The notes beneath the pieces were generated by a model that saw nothing but the letters and a program-made list of their open reading frames with translations, had not been told where the DNA came from and did no database searches. The translations under genes and the position numbers were made by a program. A DNA stretch of 64,000 bases from JAYODW01 sp038116745 (GTDB taxonomy: Bacteria; Pseudomonadota; Gammaproteobacteria; Ga0077536). The stretch lies in contig JAYODW010000014.1 in NCBI GenBank assembly GCA_038116745.1, forward strand, positions 26,862 to 90,861, read 5' to 3'. Below are positions 50,113 through 59,737 of the stretch, piece by piece (within the stretch, counting starts at the first letter, position 1; every line of letters starts with the position of its first letter).

Positions 50113-51273
50113 CTAAGCTACGCCCGCTATCTGCGCTGAGTCCGTCCGCAGACCGGCCTGGACCAGCAGTGGTGCGACCTTTTCGCCGAAATACTTCAGC
50201 TCCTCGTAGTAGTCGAGAAATACGAGGAGCACGCCTTCTACCCCGATGTTGTTCAATTCGAGCAGCTGGTCGACGACCTGCTCGGGCGTACCCACGAGCG
50301 GGTATCCACCCCATCCGGCTATGAAGCGTTCTCCGTACTTTTTGATCTGTTCGTTGAACGAGCCGCTTTCCATGCCCAGCAGCTGCATGATGTTGGTCGC
50401 GGCCTCCCAGTCCCCTTCATCGACGATACGCTGGTAGTGGGCTTTGGCTTCTTCCTCGGAATCCCGGCAACACATGAGCGCAAAACTCATCACGCCACAG
50501 TGTCTTTTGTGGTTTGCAGCTCTTGCCCGAATGTCTTTCACGAGACCCGCACCCTGCTCAAGGGTCGCGATGGTTATGAAGTTGAAATCCACTTCCCGCG
50601 CCGAGAACTCGCGGCCCTCGTCGGAGTTTCCGGCATTGAGGAGAACCGGATAGGGTTGCTGAATGGGTTTCGGCGACAGATAGCCATTGTTGATCGCGAA
50701 ATATTTCCCCCGGTGATTGAAGTCCTGCTCTGTCCAGGCGCGCTTGACGCAGGCGATCCAGTCTGACGCCATGTGGTACCGCTCATCGTGAGGCAGAAGT
50801 TCGTTGCCGAACATCTCGATCTCAGGACGGAACCAGCCGCAAACGATGTTCAGTGCAAATCTCCCGCCCGAGATATTGTCGATCGTGGCGCCCTGCTTGG
50901 CGGCGAACAGCGGGTGCACGGTCGGTGTGTGCGAGGTTGCGCACACCATGATGTTCCGGGTGTTACACGCCATTGCGGTGGCCCAGGTGTAGACCTCGAG
51001 ATTGTTCTCATTAAATCGGGTAGACCCACCGAAATGCCGCCAGCGACCAACCGGCACCAGTAATTCGAATCCAAGGCTGTCAGCGAGCTTCGCGATTTTT
51101 ACGTTGTGCTCGTAGGTAGGTTCGAACGTGGTCGCCGCATGCGTAATGGTGCCGCCGTGGCTGCAGTTCGTCGCAAATATCCCCAGCTTCATCCGGTTTG
51201 CGTTGTAGACAGGGACGTTTTCAAGGCGCCACTGCTGGACGTCATCCGCATGCAGATCGGTGGGCTCGGCCAT
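50113..51273 (-). CDS. RutA/SsuD-like FMN-dependent monooxygenase
   Basis: A 386-aa luciferase-like monooxygenase. It has MKLGIFATNCSHGGTI, NVKIAKLADSLGFELLVPVGRWRHFGG, LEVYTWATAMACNTRNI, GATIDNISGGRFALNIVCGWFRPEIEMFG near 125-150, and GEKVAPLLVQAGL at the end. It most resembles RutA (pyrimidine ring opening) and SsuD (alkanesulfonate desulfonation). No rut genes follow, so it may instead act on an upstream substrate of the adjacent carboxylase genes. ATG 51273 is preceded by GGGGAAAA; ATG 51315 would add 14 residues with no ribosome site. It is divergent from the carboxylase cluster. Confidence 0.85.
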   Translation of the reverse strand: MAEPTDLHADDVQQWRLENVPVYNANRMKLGIFATNCSHGGTITHAATTFEPTYEHNVKIAKLADSLGFELLVPVGRWRHFGGSTRFNENNLEVYTWATAMACNTRNIMVCATSHTPTVHPLFAAKQGATIDNISGGRFALNIVCGWFRPEIEMFGNELLPHDERYHMASDWIACVKRAWTEQDFNHRGKYFAINNGYLSPKPIQQPYPVLLNAGNSDEGREFSAREVDFNFITIATLEQGAGLVKDIRARAANHKRHCGVMSFALMCCRDSEEEAKAHYQRIVDEGDWEAATNIMQLLGMESGSFNEQIKKYGERFIAGWGGYPLVGTPEQVVDQLLELNNIGVEGVLLVFLDYYEELKYFGEKVAPLLVQAGLRTDSAQIAGVA

Positions 51274-51579
51274 AGATGTTTTCCCCGATGGGCTGTTGTC
51301 AAACTTCCATTTCATCGCGCGGAAGAGACCAGAAGCCGTTGAAGTCGTGTGCCGCTCGATGTGTGGCGCCAGGCAGTATCTGCAGCCCTGACTGCGGAGG
51401 CCGCGGTGCGTGGCTTATATGTTTTCCGCGCGAGGTAGATTACCTTACGGCGGCCTCGAGCTGAGGCAGATGTCATTTCATCGCAACCGGAAACGAGGCG
51501 CCCTGCTGCCAGCATCACAGCGCTGACCAGGGGCGTCCTGACCGTTGGCGCGAGGTTTGAGCGAGGGGGGCTGAAACGT
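51274..51579. other. Divergent regulatory interval before the carboxylase-like cluster
   Basis: This 306-base stretch separates the minus-strand monooxygenase gene from the plus-strand hydantoinase/carboxylase genes. I see no convincing gene. It should hold promoters for both directions; no clear -10/-35 pair or palindrome stands out. GAGGGGGG at 51563-51570 is the ribosome site for TTG 51580. Confidence 0.4.
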
Positions 51580-53496
51580 TTGAAGATCATTAATGTCGAC
51601 AACGGCGGAACTCTGACGGATTTCTGTCTCATGGACGGTGGGCAAATCCACCGCGTGAAAGTCCTGACGACGCCTTACGATCTCAGCGAATGTTTCTTTG
51701 CGGGGATTACCAAAGTTTCCGAGCAGCTCTACGGACAGCCGGACGCGGCGCGGTTGCTGCGCGAAACGGACTACGTACGCTACTCGACCACCCTGGGTAC
51801 CAACGCCATTGTCGAGCGGAGAGGGCCACGTCTCGGTTTGCTTACAGATGCTGCTGGTCAACAGACCGTGCGCTCCGCCGCGTCAGAATCAGGGGATCTT
51901 CATGACAGCCTGATTGGCGCCCGCGTTGCCGTGCTCGAAACGGGCGCTGAGGAATCGGAAAACGCTATCGTCAAGGCGGTGACTGAGATCGCGTCGGTCG
52001 GTGCCATGCGTATCGTCGTTGCGCTTACCGGCGCCAATGTGAATGAGCGAGAGCGCGCCGTGTTCCGTGTCATTCAGCGGCACTTTCCTGCGCATCTGCT
52101 TGGCGCGGTGCCGGTGATGACAGCTAGCGGGCTGAGCGACGAGCCGGAAGATTCGATCCGCATCTGGACAGCCCTGTTCAACGCCTACCTGCATCCGGCG
52201 ATGGAGCGATTTCTCTATCACACCGACCATCGCCTCAAGGCGCAGAAATGCAGTAATCCGCTGCTGGTGTTCCGCAATGATGGCGGCACGGCGCGCGTTG
52301 CCAAGACGACGGCGCTCAAGACCTACAGCTCCGGCCCGCGTGCGGGGATGGAAGCGGTGCGGGCGTTGGCACGGCTCTATTCGCTGCCGCGGGTGGTGTC
52401 TTACGACGTCGGCGGCACTACAACCGACATCGGCGTGGTGGCCGAAGGTGATATCGCCACGCGCGACCGCGGGAGCGTCGAAGGCATCCGCGTAGCGCTG
52501 CCGCTGGCGGAAATTGCGAGCTGCGGGATCGGCGGCAGCTCGATTATCAGCGCTCGTGACGGCGCGCTGCAGGTCGGCCCCCAGTCGGTTGGCGCTGCTC
52601 CCGGGCCGGCGTGTTTCGGTTTTGGCGGGCAGGAGGTCACGGTGACCGACGCTGCGTTTGCTGCGGGCATACTGTCCCCGGAGACCTACTTCGGCGGTCA
52701 GCTGCGCATTGACGTCGATAAGGCACGCGCGGCGATTGAACAACGTGTCGGGGGCGTGCTCGGGCTTGATCTGGACAGCGCGACAAACCGCGTCCTGTCC
52801 AGCTGGACCGAGAGCCTGGCGACGGCGATCACCGGGGTGGTGAGTGCGGATTCCGGGACGACTTTCGTTGCATTCGGCGGCGCCGGAGCGCTCATGGCGA
52901 CCGCAGTTGCCGAGCGCGCAGGCGTAGCCCGGGTCATCATCCCGGGCATGGCATCTGTCTTCAGTGCCTGCGGGATCGGGTTTTCCGATCTGTCGCACGA
53001 ATACCGGCAGATGCTCCCTGTGGGCGAGGGCGACCGCGAGCGACTGTGGCAGGACATGCTGGAGCGCGCGCGGCGTGACATGTTCGCCGAGGGCGTTGAC
53101 CTTGGAGACTGCGAAATCTCCTGGCGTGTGTCAGCAGGCGATGCGGAGGAGGCGTTCACCGCCAGCGGTGCTGATTACGCCCCGCCGCCCGAGCGTTTTG
53201 CCGCGCGGTCGGACGTGCTGATCCAGCTGCGCGTGGTCAAGGAGGTTGAACACCTCGCGTTTGCTCCGGTCGGCGGCGAGACCCGTCATGACGCTGAGGC
53301 GGGCGAGCAGCGCGAAGTGCTTGCCGAAGACGGAGTGCGTAGGGTGGTGCCGGTCTACAGACTGGAGACTCTGACGGCGGGTGCCAGTGGCACCGGCCCG
53401 GCGATTATCGAAGAGGCATATTTCACCGGACGCGTCGACGTCGGCTGGGGCTTCATGGTCAGTGCCAACGGCGACGTGGTGCTGGAAAAAATCTGA
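51580..53496 (+). CDS. Hydantoinase A/acetone-carboxylase-beta-like subunit (acetophenone carboxylase alpha-like)
   Basis: A 638-aa HyuA-family protein. It starts at TTG 51580 with IINVDNGGTLTDFCLMD, the ATP-binding DxGGTxTD loop with Asn for Gly. It continues with YSTTLGTNAIVERRGPRLGLLT, a second phosphate loop SYDVGGTTTDIGVVAEGD near 270, GIGGSSIISARDGALQVGP near 320, FGGAGALMATAVAERAGV near 430 and a C-terminal beta domain. In acetone and acetophenone carboxylases such subunits phosphorylate the enolised ketone or carbonate. GAGGGGGG sits nine bases before the start. It is the first of five consecutive genes. Confidence 0.85.
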   Translation: MKIINVDNGGTLTDFCLMDGGQIHRVKVLTTPYDLSECFFAGITKVSEQLYGQPDAARLLRETDYVRYSTTLGTNAIVERRGPRLGLLTDAAGQQTVRSAASESGDLHDSLIGARVAVLETGAEESENAIVKAVTEIASVGAMRIVVALTGANVNERERAVFRVIQRHFPAHLLGAVPVMTASGLSDEPEDSIRIWTALFNAYLHPAMERFLYHTDHRLKAQKCSNPLLVFRNDGGTARVAKTTALKTYSSGPRAGMEAVRALARLYSLPRVVSYDVGGTTTDIGVVAEGDIATRDRGSVEGIRVALPLAEIASCGIGGSSIISARDGALQVGPQSVGAAPGPACFGFGGQEVTVTDAAFAAGILSPETYFGGQLRIDVDKARAAIEQRVGGVLGLDLDSATNRVLSSWTESLATAITGVVSADSGTTFVAFGGAGALMATAVAERAGVARVIIPGMASVFSACGIGFSDLSHEYRQMLPVGEGDRERLWQDMLERARRDMFAEGVDLGDCEISWRVSAGDAEEAFTASGADYAPPPERFAARSDVLIQLRVVKEVEHLAFAPVGGETRHDAEAGEQREVLAEDGVRRVVPVYRLETLTAGASGTGPAIIEEAYFTGRVDVGWGFMVSANGDVVLEKI

Positions 53497-53517
53497 GCGC
53501 TCGAGAGGGAGACAGCA

Positions 53518-53919
53518 ATGAAGGTCAACATTACCGAATACCTGTGCATCGAACTCGATACGGAGCAGTGGATGTGCAGGGAGTGCGGGCACGAGATCGG
53601 CCCTGCGCGTGAGAATTACAAACGAGGTCTGCTGCTGCACAACCGCAAGCTGGACGAGGTGCATCCGCATCTGCTGGACCCGGAGAAATACCCCTACACC
53701 TTCTGCCCGGACCCGGCCTATACCGCGCTAATCGAATACTACTGTCCATCCTGCGGCACGATGGTGGAGACCGAATACACCGTGCCCGGTCACCCGCTGG
53801 TGCACGACATCGAGCTTGATATCGACGATCTCAAAAGAAAGGCAGCAGAGTGGGGCGAGTACAAGCATCCGCCGGAGCTGCCAGAGCACAAACTGCCCCG
53901 TCATCATCACGGGCACTGA
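53518..53919 (+). CDS. Acetone carboxylase gamma-like zinc protein
   Basis: A 133-aa protein like the gamma subunit of acetone carboxylase and the small zinc subunit of acetophenone carboxylase. It has MWCRECGH-type CRECG (residues 20-24), a Cys in YTFCPDPAY near 63 and CPSCGTMVETEY near 76-88, four Cys able to bind zinc. HPLVHDIELDIDD and a His-rich tail (RHHHGH) follow. GAGAGGGAG before the ATG is strong. It lies 21 bases after the first HyuA-like gene and 51 bases before the second, fitting subunits of one complex. Confidence 0.85.
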   Translation: MKVNITEYLCIELDTEQWMCRECGHEIGPARENYKRGLLLHNRKLDEVHPHLLDPEKYPYTFCPDPAYTALIEYYCPSCGTMVETEYTVPGHPLVHDIELDIDDLKRKAAEWGEYKHPPELPEHKLPRHHHGH

Positions 53920-53970
53920 GCCAGGCATCCACGCAAGCCTGTCACTGACCCGGGGAGAACCTGCAGCATC

Positions 53971-56106
53971 ATGAAACGCATTTCGGTCGATATCGGCGGC
54001 ACCTTCACCGATTGTTTTGTCGCCTGGGATAGTCGCTACGTTCAGGCCAAAGCACTGACGACACATCAGAACCTTGCGCTGGGTTTTAACGATGCCCTCA
54101 AGCAAGCGACAACAGAGCTCCAGATTGATACTCATGACCTGCTGTCGCAGGTCGATTCAGTGCGTTACTCGACGACGCTGGGAACCAATGCACTGATCGA
54201 GCGCAACGGGCCGCGCATCGGTCTGCTTGTGACCGAAGGATTCGGCAGCACGGTACCGCTGTCCCGCGGGCGCGGCTACGGTGAGGGTCTGCCTTTCGAA
54301 CAGCAGCGTGACCTCACCCGAGCGCAACGGCCGACGCCGCTGGTGCCCATCCCGATGATCGCGACCGTGCGGGAGCGGGTGAACTACGGTGGCGTAGTGC
54401 TGATGGAGCTGGACGAGGATCACCTGCGGCACCAGATGAAATACCTCATGGACCAGGGTGCGGAGACCATTGTGGTGATGCTGGCCAATAGCGTGGTCAA
54501 CGCTGAGCACGAGCTGCGCATCCGGGAGATTTTTCTGGAGGAGTATCCGCCGCATCTGCTGGGCGCTGTGCCGATGCTGCTTTCGCATCAGGTCGCCGGG
54601 CGTAAGGGCGAGTACACGCGGGCCACCTCGACCATCATCGACGGGTACCTGCACAACACCATGTACCACGGCCTCGGCACACTCGAGCTCAATCTGCGCG
54701 CGGGCGGCTACGAGCGGCCGATGCTCATCAGCCATAACTCGGGCGGTATGGCGCAGCTGAACTCTACTGACGCCCTGCAGACGGTCCACTCGGGACCGGT
54801 GGCGGGCATTGCCGCGTCGGACCATCTCGCGGTCGAAGGAGAGCTCGGTAACGTCGTCGCCTCTGATATGGGCGGCACCAGCTTCGATATCGGCATCGTG
54901 ACGGCGGGCAGCGAGCGGTATTACGACTTCCATCCGGTGATCGATCGCTGGCTGGTCAGCGTGCCGATGGTTCATCTCGTGACGCTGGGCGCCGGGGGCG
55001 GGTCCATTGCGAGCTACGACCAGCTCCACGACACCATTAAAGTGGGGCCGCAGAGCGCAGGCTCTGATCCTGGACCGGCGTGTTACGACCGTGGTGGTCT
55101 GCGACCTACCGTCACTGACGCCGACATGTTGCTCGGCTATCTCGATCCGGACAATTACGCCGCTGGGCGTATTCCACTGAAACGGTCGCGCGCTGAAATG
55201 GCGATCGAGGACGAGCTGGAAGACCACTTTGACCTCGACCCGATAGACATCGCGAAGCTGATCAAGCAGACCGTGGACCACAACATGGCGAACGGGATCG
55301 CGACTGAGCTCCGCTCGCGCGGCTTTGACCCGCGGGAGTTCACCCTGCTGGCCTACGGCGGTAACGGCCCGCTGCACTGCTGCAGCATCGCCAGCGCGCT
55401 TTCGATGAGTCGGGTTCTGGCGCCGCCGTTTTCGTCGGTGTTTTCAGCCTTGGGCGCGGGTAACGTCAACCAGATGCATATTCATGAAGCATCGACGTAC
55501 ACCGTGCTCTATCACACTGGTAACAAAGACATCTTCACGGACTTCGAGCGCCTCAATCGCGTCATCGAAGAGCTGGAAGCGCGTGGGCGTACCGATCTGC
55601 TGCGCCAGGGTATGCAGGAAAGCGACATACGCTTCAGGCACGAGTTTGACATGCGTTACGGCAATCAGCGCGTCGAAACCGCGGTGCCTGCGCCGAAGCC
55701 GAGATTCGAGCGACTTCACGACGTGCTGGAACTTATCGGGGCCTTCCACAACGCTTATGGCGCACGTTTCGGCGAGGGCAGTCAGGCGACTGAGGCCGGC
55801 GTGCGCATCAATACGATCCGCGTTACCGCCTATGTCGAGCTGGAGAAAGTCCACTTTGGCCAGATCAAGCCCGTTGCTGAGCGTATCACGGCGCAAGCGA
55901 CCGGTTCCCGGTCCTGCCATTTCGTCGGCGTGGACGGGCCAGTAGACGTTGCGATTTATGACGAAAGTGCGCTCGCCGTCGGGACCTACATAGAAGGACC
56001 CGCGATCATCACCACGAGTTCGACGACCTACCTCGTCGAGCCCGGCTGGAGCTACCACGCGTCGAATCATGGCGCAGTCTGGTTCAACCGCCTGAGCGCT
56101 AACTGA
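53971..56106 (+). CDS. Hydantoinase A/acetone-carboxylase-beta-like subunit (second copy, alpha'-like)
   Basis: A 711-aa HyuA-family protein distinct from the 638-aa one. The first phosphate loop is SVDIGGTFTDCFVAWD (residues 4-19), then YSTTLGTNALIERNGPRIGLLVTEGF, SGPVAGIAASDHLA, a second ATP loop SDMGGTSFDIGIVTAGSER near 300, GAGGGSIASYDQLHDTIKVGPQSAG near 340, and LAYGGNGPLHCCSIASAL near 455. It keeps the complete catalytic motifs, while the first copy deviates at DNGGT, so the two may split phosphorylation roles as alpha and alpha'. It is fully in line with the neighbouring genes. Confidence 0.88.
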   Translation: MKRISVDIGGTFTDCFVAWDSRYVQAKALTTHQNLALGFNDALKQATTELQIDTHDLLSQVDSVRYSTTLGTNALIERNGPRIGLLVTEGFGSTVPLSRGRGYGEGLPFEQQRDLTRAQRPTPLVPIPMIATVRERVNYGGVVLMELDEDHLRHQMKYLMDQGAETIVVMLANSVVNAEHELRIREIFLEEYPPHLLGAVPMLLSHQVAGRKGEYTRATSTIIDGYLHNTMYHGLGTLELNLRAGGYERPMLISHNSGGMAQLNSTDALQTVHSGPVAGIAASDHLAVEGELGNVVASDMGGTSFDIGIVTAGSERYYDFHPVIDRWLVSVPMVHLVTLGAGGGSIASYDQLHDTIKVGPQSAGSDPGPACYDRGGLRPTVTDADMLLGYLDPDNYAAGRIPLKRSRAEMAIEDELEDHFDLDPIDIAKLIKQTVDHNMANGIATELRSRGFDPREFTLLAYGGNGPLHCCSIASALSMSRVLAPPFSSVFSALGAGNVNQMHIHEASTYTVLYHTGNKDIFTDFERLNRVIEELEARGRTDLLRQGMQESDIRFRHEFDMRYGNQRVETAVPAPKPRFERLHDVLELIGAFHNAYGARFGEGSQATEAGVRINTIRVTAYVELEKVHFGQIKPVAERITAQATGSRSCHFVGVDGPVDVAIYDESALAVGTYIEGPAIITTSSTTYLVEPGWSYHASNHGAVWFNRLSAN

Positions 56107-56150
56107 AAATCCCGCAGCGAACGCGCGGCGATAGCAGGAGAAATTCCAGC

Positions 56151-58433
56151 ATGAACGAAGTTTCGACCGAAGAACTGCAGGACAAATTGAACGACGACGA
56201 CCGCAAGCTCTACGAACAGTTTCTGGTGGAAAACCAGCTGTTCTTCGGGCCTGAGCCGGAGATGATGTCGAATCACAAGCTCGCGCAGCGCACTGACGCG
56301 GAGGAGCGCCTGCTCAGTGGGCAGCTTGATATGCAGCGGGTGAACCTTGTGCGGGGGCGCCTCGACTCAGCCCTGCAGGAGTCCTTCACTATGGTGGAGC
56401 AGATGGGGGTCGCGCCGGGCGCTAAGTGGGGTGACCTGGTAACCGGGATCTTCACCGCTGAGGGCGATCTGTCGCAGGTCGCGCCGCACGGTATCGTCGT
56501 CTTTGCCTCGGTATGTCATTACCCGATCAAATTCATCCGCAAGTACTGGGAAAACGATCCCTCGGTCGGCATCAAGGAAGGCGACGGCTTTATTCATAAC
56601 GATTCGCGCTACGGCAACATCCACAACACCGACCAGAGTCTGATATTTCCAGTCTTCCATGACGGAGAGCTGATCTGCTGGATCGTCTCAACTATCCACG
56701 AGGGTGAGAACGGTGCGATTGAGCCGGGCGGCATGCCGTCGATTGCGGAAAGTCGGTTCGATGAAGGGCTCAAGATGTGTCCTTTCCGAATCGTTGAAAA
56801 CTACGAAATTAAACGCGACCTGGTGAATTTCCTACAGAACTCGGTGCGCGACCCGAAGCTCCAGCTCGCCGATATCAAGGTCAAGCTGCACTCCTTACTA
56901 CGGCTGCGTGAGCGACTCGACGCCATCATCGATGAGTTCGGCAAGGACTATCTCGTCGCGACGTTGCGCAAGACGCTGGAGGACACCGAAAACGAAGTCC
57001 GCCGCAGGGTGGGCGAGCTGCCGGACGGGACGGTGCGCATCAACACCTGGATCGACGACGATCTGCGCGAGCATGTGCTGTGCAAGATCCCCATCAGCAT
57101 CCAGGTCAAGGGTGACCAGATGACCATCGATCTGCGCGGGGCTGCGCCCGAGCTGCTCAACCGCTCGACCAACGTCTGTGCCGCGTCGATGAAAACCTGC
57201 CTGCTGACCAATCTGGTGCTCTACTGCTGGCCGGACCTGCCGAAGAATCAGGCGGTTTTGAGCGGCGTTGAGGTTCTGACCGACAGCAATTCGATGATCG
57301 ACTCCTCACCCGAGGCGCCAAACGCGATGAGTCTGCTGCCGATCTTCCAGTGTTTTTCGCTGCCTTCAACCATCTTCGCCAAGCTCGCTTACTGTCTGCC
57401 GAAGCGTTACGGCGTGATCAACGCGAATCACTACAACCAGCCGGCGACCTTCGTGTACGGCGGATTAACGCAGCACAAAGAAGTGACCGGTAACTTCTGC
57501 GCGGACATCAACGGCAACGGCAGCGGAGCGCGTGAGAACTCAGACGGCGAGCATGGCATTTCGCCCGTGTTCGGCTACATGACCGACACCGGTGAAATGG
57601 AGCTGGCCGAGGAAGAGCTGCCCTATGTGCGGCTCGTGGCGCAGCAGCTGGCGACTGACCGCGTGGGCGCGGGCAAGTATCGCTCAGGCATGGGGTACGA
57701 GCAGATCAGCACCGTGCGCGAGTCGGACCAGTTTGGTTTCATGAGCGGTCAGAGTGGGGCGAAGCACCCCAGTGCTTACGGCTGCTTCGGCGGTTACGGC
57801 AGTCCGGCCTATCCACTGGCCAAGATTAAGCAAGTCAACATCTTTGACGTGCTGAAAGACACACCGGAAAAATTCAAGTTCAGCATGGTCGACCTGATGA
57901 ATGACCAGGCTTTTGATGGCGCGAAGTATGTCGTGCAGTCCGCGCTCAATTTTGAGATCTGCCAGGAGGGTGAGATCTACATGATCTGTCAGGGCGCGGG
58001 CGGCGGTTATGGCGACGTGCTGCAGCGTCCCCCTGAGCTTGTTCTGAAAGATCTCGAGGACCGGCTCATCACACCGGACTACGCGCGCAACATTTATAAA
58101 GTGGCCTATGACGCAGAGCGTTCGATTGTCGATGAAGAGGAAACTGCGCGGCTGCGCGCAGAAGAGCGAGAGGCTCGGAAGCAGCGCGGCGTCCCCTACG
58201 ACGAATTTGTGAAGTCCTGGAATCGCGAGAGCCCGGAAGAGACCCTGCCTTACTTCGGCAGCTGGGACGATCACTCACGCATCATCGCCAGCCCGCCAGG
58301 AGAGGCGCGCTACGAAATGGACGCCGATGCTATCCGCGGGGTCATGATGAGTAATCCAAAAGATCGTCGTATAGCCGAGCTGGAAGCTGAGAACGCGGCG
58401 CTCAAGGCGCGCTTAGACGGTAAAGGGGCTTGA
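56151..58433 (+). CDS. Hydantoinase B/acetone-carboxylase-alpha-like subunit (carboxylating)
   Basis: A 760-aa HyuB-family protein with FFGPEPEMMSNHKLAQRT, VNLVRGRLDSALQESFTMVEQMG, DGFIHNDSRYGNIHNTDQSLIFP near 145-170, a central GGMPSIAESRFDEGLKMCPF, GAGKYRSGMGYEQISTV near 500, and GGGYGDVLQRPPELVLKDLEDRLITPDYARNIYKV near 620. In acetone and acetophenone carboxylases this subunit binds the metal and the enol intermediate and carries out carboxylation. The last 30 residues (RIAELEAENAALKARL) form a short coiled coil. AGCAGGAG precedes the ATG. Confidence 0.88.
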   Translation: MNEVSTEELQDKLNDDDRKLYEQFLVENQLFFGPEPEMMSNHKLAQRTDAEERLLSGQLDMQRVNLVRGRLDSALQESFTMVEQMGVAPGAKWGDLVTGIFTAEGDLSQVAPHGIVVFASVCHYPIKFIRKYWENDPSVGIKEGDGFIHNDSRYGNIHNTDQSLIFPVFHDGELICWIVSTIHEGENGAIEPGGMPSIAESRFDEGLKMCPFRIVENYEIKRDLVNFLQNSVRDPKLQLADIKVKLHSLLRLRERLDAIIDEFGKDYLVATLRKTLEDTENEVRRRVGELPDGTVRINTWIDDDLREHVLCKIPISIQVKGDQMTIDLRGAAPELLNRSTNVCAASMKTCLLTNLVLYCWPDLPKNQAVLSGVEVLTDSNSMIDSSPEAPNAMSLLPIFQCFSLPSTIFAKLAYCLPKRYGVINANHYNQPATFVYGGLTQHKEVTGNFCADINGNGSGARENSDGEHGISPVFGYMTDTGEMELAEEELPYVRLVAQQLATDRVGAGKYRSGMGYEQISTVRESDQFGFMSGQSGAKHPSAYGCFGGYGSPAYPLAKIKQVNIFDVLKDTPEKFKFSMVDLMNDQAFDGAKYVVQSALNFEICQEGEIYMICQGAGGGYGDVLQRPPELVLKDLEDRLITPDYARNIYKVAYDAERSIVDEEETARLRAEEREARKQRGVPYDEFVKSWNRESPEETLPYFGSWDDHSRIIASPPGEARYEMDADAIRGVMMSNPKDRRIAELEAENAALKARLDGKGA

Positions 58434-58472
58434 GGCTAGCCCCGGAAATCTGCAGCTGAGGACTTAGGCGCA

Positions 58473-59309
58473 ATGTCGCGACTGATGAGCCGCCTGAAGG
58501 CGGCGGAGCGAAGCCTGTGGCTGGATGACGAGCTGTATGCGGCCCGGCTGTTTGCAGATGGCGTGCCGCCCTACCTTTCCACGCCCGACTACGTCGCATT
58601 CCGCAGTCAGGCGGCTGGCCTGCTGCATTCGGACATCCTCTCGCTTTCTTTGCGAGCGCTATGCAGCGCCTGGCTGGATGCGCACCCGGATCTGGTGACG
58701 CGCATGGGTGCAAAGACGCGGGTCGGCGCGCCGTTGCGCGCGATGTTTGCCGACGAAACGCTGCGGGAATTCCTGACCGCGACCGTAAACGCGCTGAGCG
58801 TGGCCATGAGAGAGCAGCCGCTGGTCCTGGTCTGCCCCACCCCGGAGTGCTGGCTGGTCGCGGCGCACGAGCGTTGCGCAGCGCCGCTCGACTCGGTCGA
58901 GTCGGACGCCGCCGAAAAAGCCGCGGTGTATCTCGCCGAGTTCCTCCGCGCTTTTGCCGAGTGTGCAGTCGATGGTCTGCTTCTAACCGCGGACAATTCA
59001 CGCCCCGCTGCTGCACCGGACTCGTCTGCGTACCGGCCTGTCCTGAATGTGGCTGAGCACTACCGGTGGCCGGCAGGCTTTGAAGCGTGTCGTGTTCCAT
59101 TCACGGCGGAGATGGCTGTCGACTCGAGTGCGTTTGCTGTGTCCAGAGTGGCGCTGGAGGGCTTGGTAACGGTGACAGCGCTTGACGAGGAAATCTGGCG
59201 CGGGGCGCCTTTGGGCGAACTTCCACCCGGCTGCCTGTTCTCAACAATCTCGCCAGAGTCGCAGCCCGAACAGGTGCTCGCAATCCTTCAGGCCTTGCGT
59301 AAACACTAA
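58473..59309 (+). CDS. Unknown protein, fifth gene of the carboxylase-like set (candidate ApcE-like subunit)
   Basis: A 278-aa soluble protein with no family I can name. It is Ala/Leu/Arg rich and mostly helical (LWLDDELYAARLFADGVPPYL; FLTATVNALSVAMREQPLVLV), with a C-terminal beta part (YRPVLNVAEHYRWP; GAPLGELPPGCLFSTISPES). By size (about 30 kDa) and position as the last gene, 39 bases after the HyuB-like gene, it could be equivalent to the separate epsilon subunit of acetophenone carboxylase, but I could not verify homology. The start is supported only by a weak AGGAC. Confidence 0.6.
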   Translation: MSRLMSRLKAAERSLWLDDELYAARLFADGVPPYLSTPDYVAFRSQAAGLLHSDILSLSLRALCSAWLDAHPDLVTRMGAKTRVGAPLRAMFADETLREFLTATVNALSVAMREQPLVLVCPTPECWLVAAHERCAAPLDSVESDAAEKAAVYLAEFLRAFAECAVDGLLLTADNSRPAAAPDSSAYRPVLNVAEHYRWPAGFEACRVPFTAEMAVDSSAFAVSRVALEGLVTVTALDEEIWRGAPLGELPPGCLFSTISPESQPEQVLAILQALRKH

Positions 59310-59737
59310 AAAAACACTCTCGTTTTCTTGCGCGCCCGGCGGGCGCATGCACGGCGCCTGGCTTTCGAAAAATCGGGCTGAGCGTGCATATCTTTTCGGT
59401 TTGTACATGACCGAATCTCGTCTTTCTGCTCCGAGTGTCTTTAAACCCGAGAAGTTACTTTGAGTCTGGTTGACACCTTCGACAGGGCAACCATATATTC
59501 GCCGCTCCGTTACGATGGGAAAATCAAGTGCTTCCGGCGTGCTGTCGTACGGCTGGAGGTGGCCGTCCTTTGACTGCAGGCACAGGTTCGGAGCCGGTGT
59601 GAGCAGCTCACCGGACTGCATCGAGCGGAAGCGAGGGGAATCGACAACCCATCACGGGGTGTCATCCAGGTACAAAAAATAAGGTTTCTGGAAAGGTCAA
59701 TTCTGATCTGAACCGGGAGCCAGGGGAGTCAAGGTCT
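59310..59737. other. Intergenic leader region of the RND cluster
   Basis: This 428-base stretch has no convincing gene. Near its start a GCGCCC-GGC-GGGCGC palindrome lies just after the fifth carboxylase-set gene; it lacks a T tract. A strong sigma-70 promoter at 59470-59499 would leave a leader of about 230 bases before the RND ATG at 59738, long enough to carry regulatory RNA structure. Confidence 0.5.
59470..59499 (+). promoter_or_regulatory. Sigma-70-type promoter for the RND cluster
   Basis: A perfect -35 hexamer TTGACA (59470-59475), an 18-base spacer and a -10 hexamer TATATT (59494-59499, five of six consensus bases) lie upstream of the RND gene on the same strand. Transcription should begin near 59506. 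This is the clearest vegetative promoter in the window. Confidence 0.7.

Noticed and set aside
54157..55377. A 406-codon open frame antisense to the second HyuA-like gene
   Set aside because: Composition is Val/His/Arg/Gln-rich with no domain; the sense gene carries conserved ATP-binding loops.
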